From the NCBI GenBank assembly GCA_964644465.1, contig CAZXVU010000043.1:1-15986 (forward strand): DNA of 15,986 nucleotides, given 5' to 3'. This DNA is from CAZXVU01 sp964644465. GTDB lineage: Bacteria; Chlamydiota; Chlamydiia; Chlamydiales; SM23-39. The position numbers and the translations under genes are program-made. Positions within the stretch are counted from its first letter, which is position 1. The number at the start of each line of letters is the position of its first letter. The notes under the pieces are model-generated. The model saw only the letters and a program-made list of their open reading frames with translations, was not told where the DNA came from and ran no database searches. This document shows, piece by piece, positions 6,959 through 12,996 of this stretch.

Positions 6959-8025
6959 TAAGACAAGCCTACTTCTTGAATCACTCCGCCGCCTAGACAA
7001 ACATCGCCTTCATAGAACACAATCGACTGCCCAGGCGTAGCGGCCCTTTGAGGCTCGTCGAAGGCAACAAAAGCCAATCCATTTTCTGGTTTATGCAAAG
7101 TGCAGGCTTGATCTTCTTGCCGATAGCGAATTTTTGCCCTGCATTTGAACGGGTATGCTTTAGGCTCTTCAGCTATCCAAGTCAATTGAGAAGCTCTCAG
7201 ATCGTCAGCAAAGAGGGCAGGATGCAATGCGCCCCGCTCCACGTAAACGACATTTTCCTGTTGATCTTTTCCGACGACATACCACGCTTCTCCTTCGCCG
7301 CCGAGGCCCATTCCTTTCCTCTGGCCTAAAGTGTAAAAGGCGATCCCTTCATGCTCTCCCACAATTTTGCCGTCGAGCGTCTTGAATTTCCCAGGCTTTG
7401 TCCCCAAGTATTGAGAAAGAAACGGTTTAAAATCCCGTTTTCCAATGAAACAAATCCCTGTGCTGTCTTTCTTTTCAGACGTGGCGATTTTATGTTTCCG
7501 TGCAATTGCGCGGACCTCTTTTTTCGTCAAATGTCCTACAGGAAATAAAACCTTCTCAAACGCTTCTCTTTTCACTGCATGGAGAAAATAGCTCTGATCT
7601 TTTTCAGGGTCAGATCCCTTAAGCAATCGATGTTCTTCATCCAATTGGCAATAATGGCCCGTGGCTAAGAAATGAGCGCCCAAATCCATCGCTTTTTCTA
7701 AAAAAGCTTTGAACTTGATCTCCCGGTTGCAAAGGACGTCAGGATTAGGGGTCAGCCCCGCCTTATAATCGGCCAAGAATTGGGTAAAGACAGATTCGCG
7801 GTATTCTTCGATGAAATTGACGCTGTAGTAGGGGATTTCTAGCTGCTCGCAAACCCGGACGACGTCATCATATTCTTTCGATGCGTTGCAAATGCCATGC
7901 TCGTCAGTCTCTTCCCAATTTTTCATGAAGAGGCCGATGACCTGATAGCCTTGGTTCTTTAAAAGCAGCGCCGAAACCGAGGAATCAACCCCGCCCGACA
8001 TCCCTACGACAACAATTTTTTTCAT
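6898..8025 (-). CDS. mnmA: tRNA 2-thiouridine(34) synthase MnmA
   Basis: Adenylates and thiolates U34 of tRNA-Lys, -Glu and -Gln in the cytosol. The PP-loop SGGVDSS is at 10-16, the catalytic Cys99 sits in NPDVLCNREIKF, and the second catalytic Cys192 in DSTGICFIGKRDF. The C-terminal beta domain contains YTLGQRKGMGLGG and ends with CLGGGVIQE. After that point, where homologues usually stop within about ten residues, the protein continues for some 24 residues (YYEKGKAVETFIKVSNKSLA). That tail is encoded mostly by the stretch that also encodes the end of hldE on the other strand. The substrate tRNA-Gln(TTG) is encoded in the same window. No Shine-Dalgarno is visible before the ATG. Confidence 0.95.
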   Translation of the reverse strand: MKKIVVVGMSGGVDSSVSALLLKNQGYQVIGLFMKNWEETDEHGICNASKEYDDVVRVCEQLEIPYYSVNFIEEYRESVFTQFLADYKAGLTPNPDVLCNREIKFKAFLEKAMDLGAHFLATGHYCQLDEEHRLLKGSDPEKDQSYFLHAVKREAFEKVLFPVGHLTKKEVRAIARKHKIATSEKKDSTGICFIGKRDFKPFLSQYLGTKPGKFKTLDGKIVGEHEGIAFYTLGQRKGMGLGGEGEAWYVVGKDQQENVVYVERGALHPALFADDLRASQLTWIAEEPKAYPFKCRAKIRYRQEDQACTLHKPENGLAFVAFDEPQRAATPGQSIVFYEGDVCLGGGVIQEVGLSYYEKGKAVETFIKVSNKSLA

Positions 8026-8032
8026 AGGCTAA

Positions 8033-8038
8033 AGTATA
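8033..8038 (-). promoter_or_regulatory. Candidate -10 element of mnmA
   Basis: On the minus strand TATACT is followed by only seven nt before the mnmA ATG, so a transcript starting at normal distance would begin at or next to the start codon. The -35 region is poor. The absence of a Shine-Dalgarno fits a leaderless or nearly leaderless mRNA, but the promoter itself is uncertain. Confidence 0.3.
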
Positions 8039-8044
8039 CGCCAA

Positions 8045-8068
8045 TTTGATCACCCAGAAAAGATCAAA
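8045..8068. repeat. Inverted repeat upstream of mnmA
   Basis: TTTGATC (8045-8051) and GATCAAA (8062-8068) are a perfect 7-bp inverted repeat with a 10-nt gap. It sits 7-35 nt upstream of the candidate mnmA -10 element, where an operator could lie, within the 185-nt AT-rich gap between the divergent mnmA and AAA ATPase genes. Function is unknown. Confidence 0.4.
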
Positions 8069-8150
8069 ATGCGACAAAATTTTATTTGAGAAGGTGGTTT
8101 AATATTTTTTTGAAATAATTTTGTGAATTAATATAATGATTTCTTACATA

Positions 8151-8179
8151 TTTAAAACAATAGTAAAATTTGTTATAAT
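8151..8179 (+). promoter_or_regulatory. Promoter of the AAA+ ATPase gene
   Basis: TTTAAA (8151-8156, 4/6) and a perfect TATAAT (8174-8179) are separated by 17 nt, in a strongly AT-rich stretch. The expected transcript begins near 8186, leaving about 25 nt of leader before the GTG start. A short inverted repeat TTACG/CGTAA lies just downstream (8179-8197). Confidence 0.55.
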
Positions 8180-8210
8180 TACGAAAAAATAATCGTAAAA
8201 TAGAGATATT

Positions 8211-10379
8211 GTGTCAATAGATCTTGGACCTATACCCAAACTAGGTGGCGAATTGGCTTCTGCCGCTGTCGGACCGGCGCTGCCTTCTGCTTCGCCTGCA
8301 TCGCCAGGCGTAAGCGTAGCTGCCTCTGCGCCAGCAAACTTGGGCAAAAATCAGGCCCCCTCCTCGGCCTGTTCCCGATACTTCAAGTCATTTGCCTATA
8401 ATATTATTTCTTTTCCTGTAAAGAGTGCTTGGTGGTCTGCTCAAACAGTTTGGTCTATAACCCCTGAGGTAGTGAAAGCACCGATCGAGCGTGCCGGCAG
8501 TCTTGCTAAAAAGGCGGCGAAAGTGGCGCTCTGTGTAAGTGCTGGCAGCCTGATTTATCAAGCCTCTAAAGCAAAGGAAGGAGCCCCCACTGTAGCAAAT
8601 GAAGGAAGCTCCTCTGGAAGCGCAATTATGACCCATGTAGTAAACCCTGTTATTGGATTCGTAGCTCCAGTTGCTTCCGATTTGATAGGGAATGCCACGG
8701 ATGTTGTTAAAGAGGCAGTGATAGAGACCGCAACCGATGCGCTGACTGGAGCGGGACCCCTTCTCTATAAAGGGTGTGAAGTAGCTCTGACTTATGGTTG
8801 GGAAACTGTTTCTTATAGCGCGAGTTTGGCCTCTGGAATGATCACTGGGACCTGGCATGTAGTTAGGGATCTGGATAACACGACAAAAGCGTATTATGTG
8901 GGCGCTTTGGGAGTCGGTTTAGTTGCTAAATATTACGCTGGGCCTAGAATTCGTAAATTTTTTAAGCCAGTTCCATTGCCTCGTTGGATATGGAGAGGAG
9001 ATGCTCATTGTGTAACACCTCTATCTCGAATGATACAAAGTCTAAAGAAGCGCATATGGAAAAGAAACGAACTCGAGCCCGTTCTGAATGAAGATATCAG
9101 AAAACGTGTTGAGAGAATCATAGAAGCAAATAATAACATTTTGAAAAATGGCGGAATTTTTAGAAATATCCTGTTGCTAGGAGAGCCGGGTACTGGAAAA
9201 ACCATGCTTGTGGAAAAGATCGCTCGGGATTCTGGGTTTAATTTTATTAAAATAAGTGGTGCAGACTTCTCTCCACATATTGCAAGCGGGAACGGAGTAT
9301 CAGCCCTGAATGAGGTATTGGCTTTTATTCGAAATTCTATCTATCCCACAGTTTTTGTGATCGACGAAATTGAGGCTATTTGCCCTAGCCCCCATGCGAT
9401 TAGAAATAGGGAACCTACACGAGCAGAAAAAGAGTTCAGAAGTGCATTGTTAGCTGCAATTGGAAAGAGCCAGAAATTATTGATTGTTGGCACAACGAAT
9501 GACGAAAGTAGTATTGATGCAGGACTTTTGTCTCGTCTCAACAACAGAATTCAAATGGATATTCCAGATCGTGATAGTAGAGTCAAGATTTTGACGCAAA
9601 CGATCGATATGCTTTTAGGAAAAATTCCAGAAAGAGAGACTTGTTTAAGTAAAGAAAATATAGAAAAATTGGCGGATCGGACAGATGGAATGAGTGGAAG
9701 GAGTTTATTTCAGCTTGTTGATAGTTTGGTCATGCAAAGACCTGCCTCATCCGAAGAACGACTGACAGAAGAGATTATTGAAGAAGTGCTTGGTTTCTAC
9801 CTTGAAGATCTTAAAAGGGATCGGGAGGCAAAAGAAGCAAGATGGACCGCTAGATTTGGGAGAGTACCGGAAACAGAACCTCCAAAGGAACCTCCCAAAA
9901 TCAAGGAAGAGTCAAAAACAGAGGACTCCTCAAAAGTAGAACTGCTCATTAAAAGAGTCACTTCTCTTGAAGAAGAGCTTAGCTCCTACCGTGACCACCT
10001 TAAAAGGGATCGCGAGGCAAAAGAAGCAGGGGATCGCAAAGAAGAGCATGCATCTCAGAGTAGTCCCTTAACCCAGCCGACTATAGTAGCGCCTTTGGCG
10101 CCTACCTCTCCTAGTTCAGCGGCCCCAGTTGTTGGAGCAGATGCGAAGAAATCGAATAGCGCCAGAGCTAGAATTATTGAGAGATACGGAAGGGATAAAA
10201 ACCTATTTATCACACTCGTAACAAAAAAAGACCCAAACACTAAGAAGAAGATCTATCTAAGAGAAATCGATTCAAAACAAATTAAGTACAGCGATGAACA
10301 AGACGGACCTGTTATTACGCTAAATAGAAGTGAAATTAAGTCGTTCATTCTCGAAAAAGTGGACAATATACCTCGCTGA
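8211..10379 (+). CDS. Membrane-associated AAA+ ATPase, ATAD3-like ATPase module
   Basis: The ATPase module (about 295-510) is complete: Walker A GEPGTGKT 324-331, Walker B VFVIDE 381-386, sensor-1 TTN 428-430, candidate arginine finger SRLNNR 441-446 and sensor-2 GMSGRSL 493-499. The surroundings (KNGGIFRNILLLGEPGTGKT; TDGMSGRSLFQLV) resemble, from memory, eukaryotic ATAD3 proteins more than FtsH or classical proteases. No protease domain is present. Residues 1-55 are rich in Ala/Ser/Pro/Gly and could be a secretion signal. Weakly hydrophobic Gly/Ala segments follow (about 103-116, 143-160), and the likeliest membrane segment is 228-244, some 80 residues before Walker A. After the AAA module come a charged coiled-coil-like region (about 531-612) with a 10-residue repeat, a Pro/Ser linker, and a basic C-terminal domain (650-722). 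Start GTG 8211; the next Met is residue 140. Cellular role unknown. Confidence 0.85.
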   Translation: MSIDLGPIPKLGGELASAAVGPALPSASPASPGVSVAASAPANLGKNQAPSSACSRYFKSFAYNIISFPVKSAWWSAQTVWSITPEVVKAPIERAGSLAKKAAKVALCVSAGSLIYQASKAKEGAPTVANEGSSSGSAIMTHVVNPVIGFVAPVASDLIGNATDVVKEAVIETATDALTGAGPLLYKGCEVALTYGWETVSYSASLASGMITGTWHVVRDLDNTTKAYYVGALGVGLVAKYYAGPRIRKFFKPVPLPRWIWRGDAHCVTPLSRMIQSLKKRIWKRNELEPVLNEDIRKRVERIIEANNNILKNGGIFRNILLLGEPGTGKTMLVEKIARDSGFNFIKISGADFSPHIASGNGVSALNEVLAFIRNSIYPTVFVIDEIEAICPSPHAIRNREPTRAEKEFRSALLAAIGKSQKLLIVGTTNDESSIDAGLLSRLNNRIQMDIPDRDSRVKILTQTIDMLLGKIPERETCLSKENIEKLADRTDGMSGRSLFQLVDSLVMQRPASSEERLTEEIIEEVLGFYLEDLKRDREAKEARWTARFGRVPETEPPKEPPKIKEESKTEDSSKVELLIKRVTSLEEELSSYRDHLKRDREAKEAGDRKEEHASQSSPLTQPTIVAPLAPTSPSSAAPVVGADAKKSNSARARIIERYGRDKNLFITLVTKKDPNTKKKIYLREIDSKQIKYSDEQDGPVITLNRSEIKSFILEKVDNIPR
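9810..10028 (+). repeat. In-frame 30-bp direct repeat within the AAA+ ATPase gene
   Basis: The 30-nt stretches 9810-9839 and 9999-10028 differ at one base (G or C in the Asp-Arg-Glu region). Both encode LKRDREAKEA. They are 189 nt apart, exactly 63 codons, so recombination between them would remove or add a 63-residue segment without breaking the frame. The segment in between is charged and predicted coiled-coil by eye (VTSLEEELSSYRDHL). Confidence 0.9.
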
Positions 10380-10382
10380 TTT

Positions 10383-10433
10383 ACGTATCGCTTGTTTGTT
10401 TGATTGACAATAAAATCTTTCCATTCGATACGT
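10383..10433 (+). promoter_or_regulatory. Candidate promoter with inverted repeat before the multicopper oxidase
   Basis: A perfect -35 TTGACA lies at 10404-10409. Seventeen nt downstream is a poor -10 (GATACG, 10427-10432). ACGTATCG (10383-10390) and CGATACGT (10426-10433) are a perfect 8-bp inverted repeat that brackets the -35 and covers the -10, as a repressor or activator site might. Transcription would start very close to the ATG at 10439. Confidence 0.4.
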
Positions 10434-10438
10434 CGGGA

Positions 10439-11794
10439 ATGAAGCAATGGATTCTTGGGCTTATCTATCTTTTCGCTCAATGTATTTATGGGGAAACTCC
10501 CATTCAGTTGAAAATTGTCGAAGAGCAGATCGTTGTAAACGGCAAACCTGCGACTGTCTACGCGATATTGCAGCCCGATGAGACGATGGGAGTGACCTTT
10601 GAGAAGGGGCAAAACTTTGATGTGATGCTGGAAAATGATTTGGCGATTCCTGCCTCTGTCCATTGGCATGGATTGATTCTCCCGAATCAAGAAGATGGCG
10701 CAGCATACATCACTCAGTTCCCGATCTTCCCTAGTTTGAAATATCACTATGAGTTTCCCATTCTGCAAGCGGGAACGTTTTGGATGCATTCCCACTTCAG
10801 TTTTGAGACGCAAAAACTGTTAAGCGCCCCATTGATTCTCAAAGACCCAGATGAGAAGCCGCTCGCAAACCAGGATGTAGTTCTATTTTTGGCCGATTTC
10901 TCCTTCAAAGCTCCCGCAGAGATCTTCCGCGATCTCCAATGCGGTCCCAAAAAAATGGAGATGGGAAAGCCTGATATCGCAGATGTTGCCTATGACGCTT
11001 TTCTAGCGAATCGGCGCACACTCGAGGATCCAGAATTGATCTCTGTGAAAGGTGGATCGAGCGTTCGGCTCAGAATCATTAATGGTTCGGCAATGACCAA
11101 TTTTTTTCTCTCTGTTGGTAAACTCAAAGCGGAAGCGATCGCCGTTGATGGCAATCGGATCCAGCCTTTGCAAGGCGCTCGTTTTGAATTGGCCGTTGCC
11201 CAGCGGATTGATCTGATCGTAAAGATCCCCAAAGAAGGCGGTTCTTTTCCCATCCTTGCACAAGGCGCTGGAACGAACATGCAGACTGGCGTTGTTTTGA
11301 TGACCCAGAGCGGCCCCATCCTTCAGTTGACCAGCAAAGCTCTCAATAGCGCTGGGGCATTAACAAATACAATGGAAAAACAATACAGTCCTCTTTTTCC
11401 CTTAGAAATGAAAAAGGTCGATCGAAAGTTTGATCTGAACTTGGAAGGGAATATGCAGGCCTACATATGGACCATCAATGGGCAGGTATGGCCCAACATC
11501 ACGCCACTTGTCGTCAATGAAGGCGAGAGAGTAGAGATCCGATTCAATAACAAAACGATGATGGCCCATCCCATGCATTTGCATGGGCATACGTTCCAAA
11601 TCACTGAGATCGATGGCAAGCCGATAAATGGGGCGATGCGCGATACCATCAATGTGCCAGGAAAAAGCTCAGTGACGATCCAATTTGATGCGGATCAGCC
11701 AGGCGTCTGGCCGCTCCACTGCCATATGCTTTATCATGAGGCAGGCGGGATGATGACGGTCCTCCGCTACAACGGGTTTGTTCAGCCTTTATAA
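10439..11794 (+). CDS. Secreted multicopper oxidase (three cupredoxin domains)
   Basis: Couples oxidation of a substrate (Cu(I), phenols or others) to four-electron reduction of oxygen. All four copper-binding clusters are intact: HWHG at 75-78, WMHSH at 115-119, HPMHLHGH at 377-384 and HCHMLYHEAGGM at 427-438. The last holds the type-1 Cys428, His433 and Met438. The start chosen is ATG 10439 because it begins a Sec-type signal peptide (Lys2, then WILGLIYLFAQCIYG, cleavage near 18-19). A TTG at 10400 would place 13 polar residues before it and overlap the -35 box. The 451-residue size fits CopA/laccase-like oxidases, probably acting in the periplasm. There is no Met-rich region and no copper-resistance partner next to it, so substrate and role are open. 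Confidence 0.9.
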   Translation: MKQWILGLIYLFAQCIYGETPIQLKIVEEQIVVNGKPATVYAILQPDETMGVTFEKGQNFDVMLENDLAIPASVHWHGLILPNQEDGAAYITQFPIFPSLKYHYEFPILQAGTFWMHSHFSFETQKLLSAPLILKDPDEKPLANQDVVLFLADFSFKAPAEIFRDLQCGPKKMEMGKPDIADVAYDAFLANRRTLEDPELISVKGGSSVRLRIINGSAMTNFFLSVGKLKAEAIAVDGNRIQPLQGARFELAVAQRIDLIVKIPKEGGSFPILAQGAGTNMQTGVVLMTQSGPILQLTSKALNSAGALTNTMEKQYSPLFPLEMKKVDRKFDLNLEGNMQAYIWTINGQVWPNITPLVVNEGERVEIRFNNKTMMAHPMHLHGHTFQITEIDGKPINGAMRDTINVPGKSSVTIQFDADQPGVWPLHCHMLYHEAGGMMTVLRYNGFVQPL

Positions 11795-11829
11795 AATGAG
11801 GCTTTTGCAAGCTATTTTATGGATTTTTT
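11791..11829 (+). terminator. Candidate terminator between convergent genes
   Basis: ATAAAAT (11791-11797) pairs with ATTTTAT (11814-11820), and inside it GCTT (11801-11804) pairs with AAGC (11809-11812) around TTGC. A run of six T follows at 11824-11829 on the plus strand. The hairpin spans the stop codons of both the oxidase and the convergent Fic gene. The stem is AT-rich with a small internal loop, so it is only moderately strong; on the minus strand no free T tract follows. Confidence 0.4.
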
Positions 11830-12425
11830 CCACCATATCTGATGATTAAATGCTCGAGAGGGGAATATTCTCCACGATCGGCCTTCCGTAGAGAATCAAT
11901 ATATTCTATTCTGGCATTGGAATTTGCTAGGAAGATTTTCTCCGGCCATTGGGGAATTTCGCCGCGCAAGGATTCAAGATAAAGATCGGCGATAAGACGG
12001 GCATGCCTTCCATTGCCATTATGAAAGGGGTGAATCTGTGCTAGACGAAAGTGAATTCTGGCGCTTTGCTGCAAAACATTCAGGTCTGTTTTATCAACAA
12101 GCCAATAGGAAACATCTTTGCACAGCTCATGCACTTGTAAAGGGATCTGGAAATATTTAACTCCAATATTTCGTAAAGGCCCTTTGTAATAGATACCAGC
12201 CCAATCCCAAACATCACCAAACATCTCTCGATGAATATTTCGCAATCCTTGCTCAGTAAACCATTGAGATGGGTGTCTCCTTCTTGAGAAATATTTTGCC
12301 GCAGCATTTAAGATATTTTCAGCTTCAACTTCATTGAGCTGATCTCGAGTTTTAATCCACGGAAGCTTTAATCCGCTGCTATCCGCAATGGGAGTAGCAC
12401 CCTCAGGGAGAGGTGAGTTGACCAT
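11817..12425 (-). CDS. Fic-domain protein, mobile mystery protein B type
   Basis: Fic proteins usually transfer AMP or other phospho-groups onto target hydroxyls. The motif HPFHNGNGRHAR lies at 132-143 with catalytic His132 and Arg140. The fifth motif position, normally Asp or Glu that binds the metal, is Asn136. Flanking features (EGATPI near the start, DQLNEVEAENI at 28-38, FGDVWDWAG at 69-77, KADRGEYSPL near the end) fit, from memory, the family named mobile mystery protein B. No inhibitory motif S/T-x-x-x-E-G/N is seen here or in the partner. It starts 3 nt after the stop of the helix-turn-helix gene, the A-then-B order known for this pair. Activity could be AMPylation, another transfer, or none; the target is unknown. 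Confidence 0.88.
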   Translation of the reverse strand: MVNSPLPEGATPIADSSGLKLPWIKTRDQLNEVEAENILNAAAKYFSRRRHPSQWFTEQGLRNIHREMFGDVWDWAGIYYKGPLRNIGVKYFQIPLQVHELCKDVSYWLVDKTDLNVLQQSARIHFRLAQIHPFHNGNGRHARLIADLYLESLRGEIPQWPEKIFLANSNARIEYIDSLRKADRGEYSPLEHLIIRYGGKNP

Positions 12426-12428
12426 TCA

Positions 12429-12878
12429 TTAATCCCAAATTTTAGAAGTTTCTGAATCGAGCAATCGTTTCTGCTCGGAGATAACCATCTCTTCAAGAGC
12501 TTCCTTTCTGGGTAACTGATCCTCTAGAGCCATTGTGCCCGCAACTCGCCTCACTATTTTTTGAGCTGCTAGATGGGCCTGTTTTTTCAATAATGTTTCG
12601 GGATCTATTTCAGGAACTAAAATTAGACTCAATGAACAGCCGAGATTTCGAAAAATTTTCTCTAAAGTATTCAGAGAAGGGCTTGTTTTCCCTGATTCTA
12701 ATTTCGCAATATACGATTGAGGAAGACCAATTCTTTTTGCGAGCTGTTTCTGAGTCATCCGCAATCGTTTGCGCAAGGATCGAATCAATACTCTCGCCTC
12801 TTGAAACAGAACCTCTTTAGGAAGCCCCTTTCCAGCCTTTAAAACTGTATCGATGAATTTCTTCTCAGCCTCAAGCAT
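12429..12878 (-). CDS. Helix-turn-helix regulator, mobile mystery protein A type
   Basis: A 149-residue protein with an HTH_3/Cro-like domain at about 32-88 (MTQKQLAKRIGLPQSYIAKL with the recognition helix near 51-61). The C-terminal part carries AAQKIVRRVAGTMALEDQ at 104-121 and ends in IWD; both match my recollection of mobile mystery protein A. That family is found upstream of the Fic partner on plasmids and other mobile DNA. It probably represses its own promoter: a 16-bp palindrome overlaps the likely -10 (12913-12928). AAAGGA precedes the ATG by about 9 nt. Whether A and B act as a toxin-antitoxin pair has not, to my knowledge, been shown. Confidence 0.88.
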   Translation of the reverse strand: MLEAEKKFIDTVLKAGKGLPKEVLFQEARVLIRSLRKRLRMTQKQLAKRIGLPQSYIAKLESGKTSPSLNTLEKIFRNLGCSLSLILVPEIDPETLLKKQAHLAAQKIVRRVAGTMALEDQLPRKEALEEMVISEQKRLLDSETSKIWD

Positions 12879-12909
12879 GACCCATTTCCTTTAATTCCCA
12901 TAATTGATG

Positions 12910-12937
12910 GTTATATCTAAAAAGATATTTTTATCAA
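12910..12937 (-). promoter_or_regulatory. Promoter and operator of the HTH-Fic operon
   Basis: Read on the minus strand, TTGATA (12937-12932) and TATAAC (12915-12910), each 5/6 to consensus, are 16 nt apart and lead to a start near 12903, about 25 nt before the ATG. A palindrome ATATCT-AAAA-AGATAT (12913-12928) covers the -10 and most of the spacer, the usual place for an autoregulator site. AGATATTT recurs at 12956-12963. Confidence 0.5.
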
Positions 12938-12996
12938 ACAAAAATATACCCGATGAGATATTTCAAAATGAGATTAAAGGGCTAATACCGAAAATC

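Noticed and set aside
8388..8858. Minus-strand 156-codon open frame within the AAA ATPase gene
   Set aside because: No ribosome site or recognisable domain, and the plus-strand frame carries the family signal.
8211..8960. N-terminal part of the AAA protein as a chlamydial Inc protein
   Set aside because: No typical bilobed pair of closely spaced strong hydrophobic helices; the segments are weak and Gly/Ala-rich.
10400..10438. Upstream TTG start for the multicopper oxidase
   Set aside because: It would put polar residues ahead of a clear signal peptide and overlaps the TTGACA promoter element; ATG 10439 is better.
11099..11111. T-rich stretch in the oxidase gene as another internal terminator
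   Set aside because: Only a 4-bp TGGT/ACCA stem precedes it, far weaker than the ispE structure.
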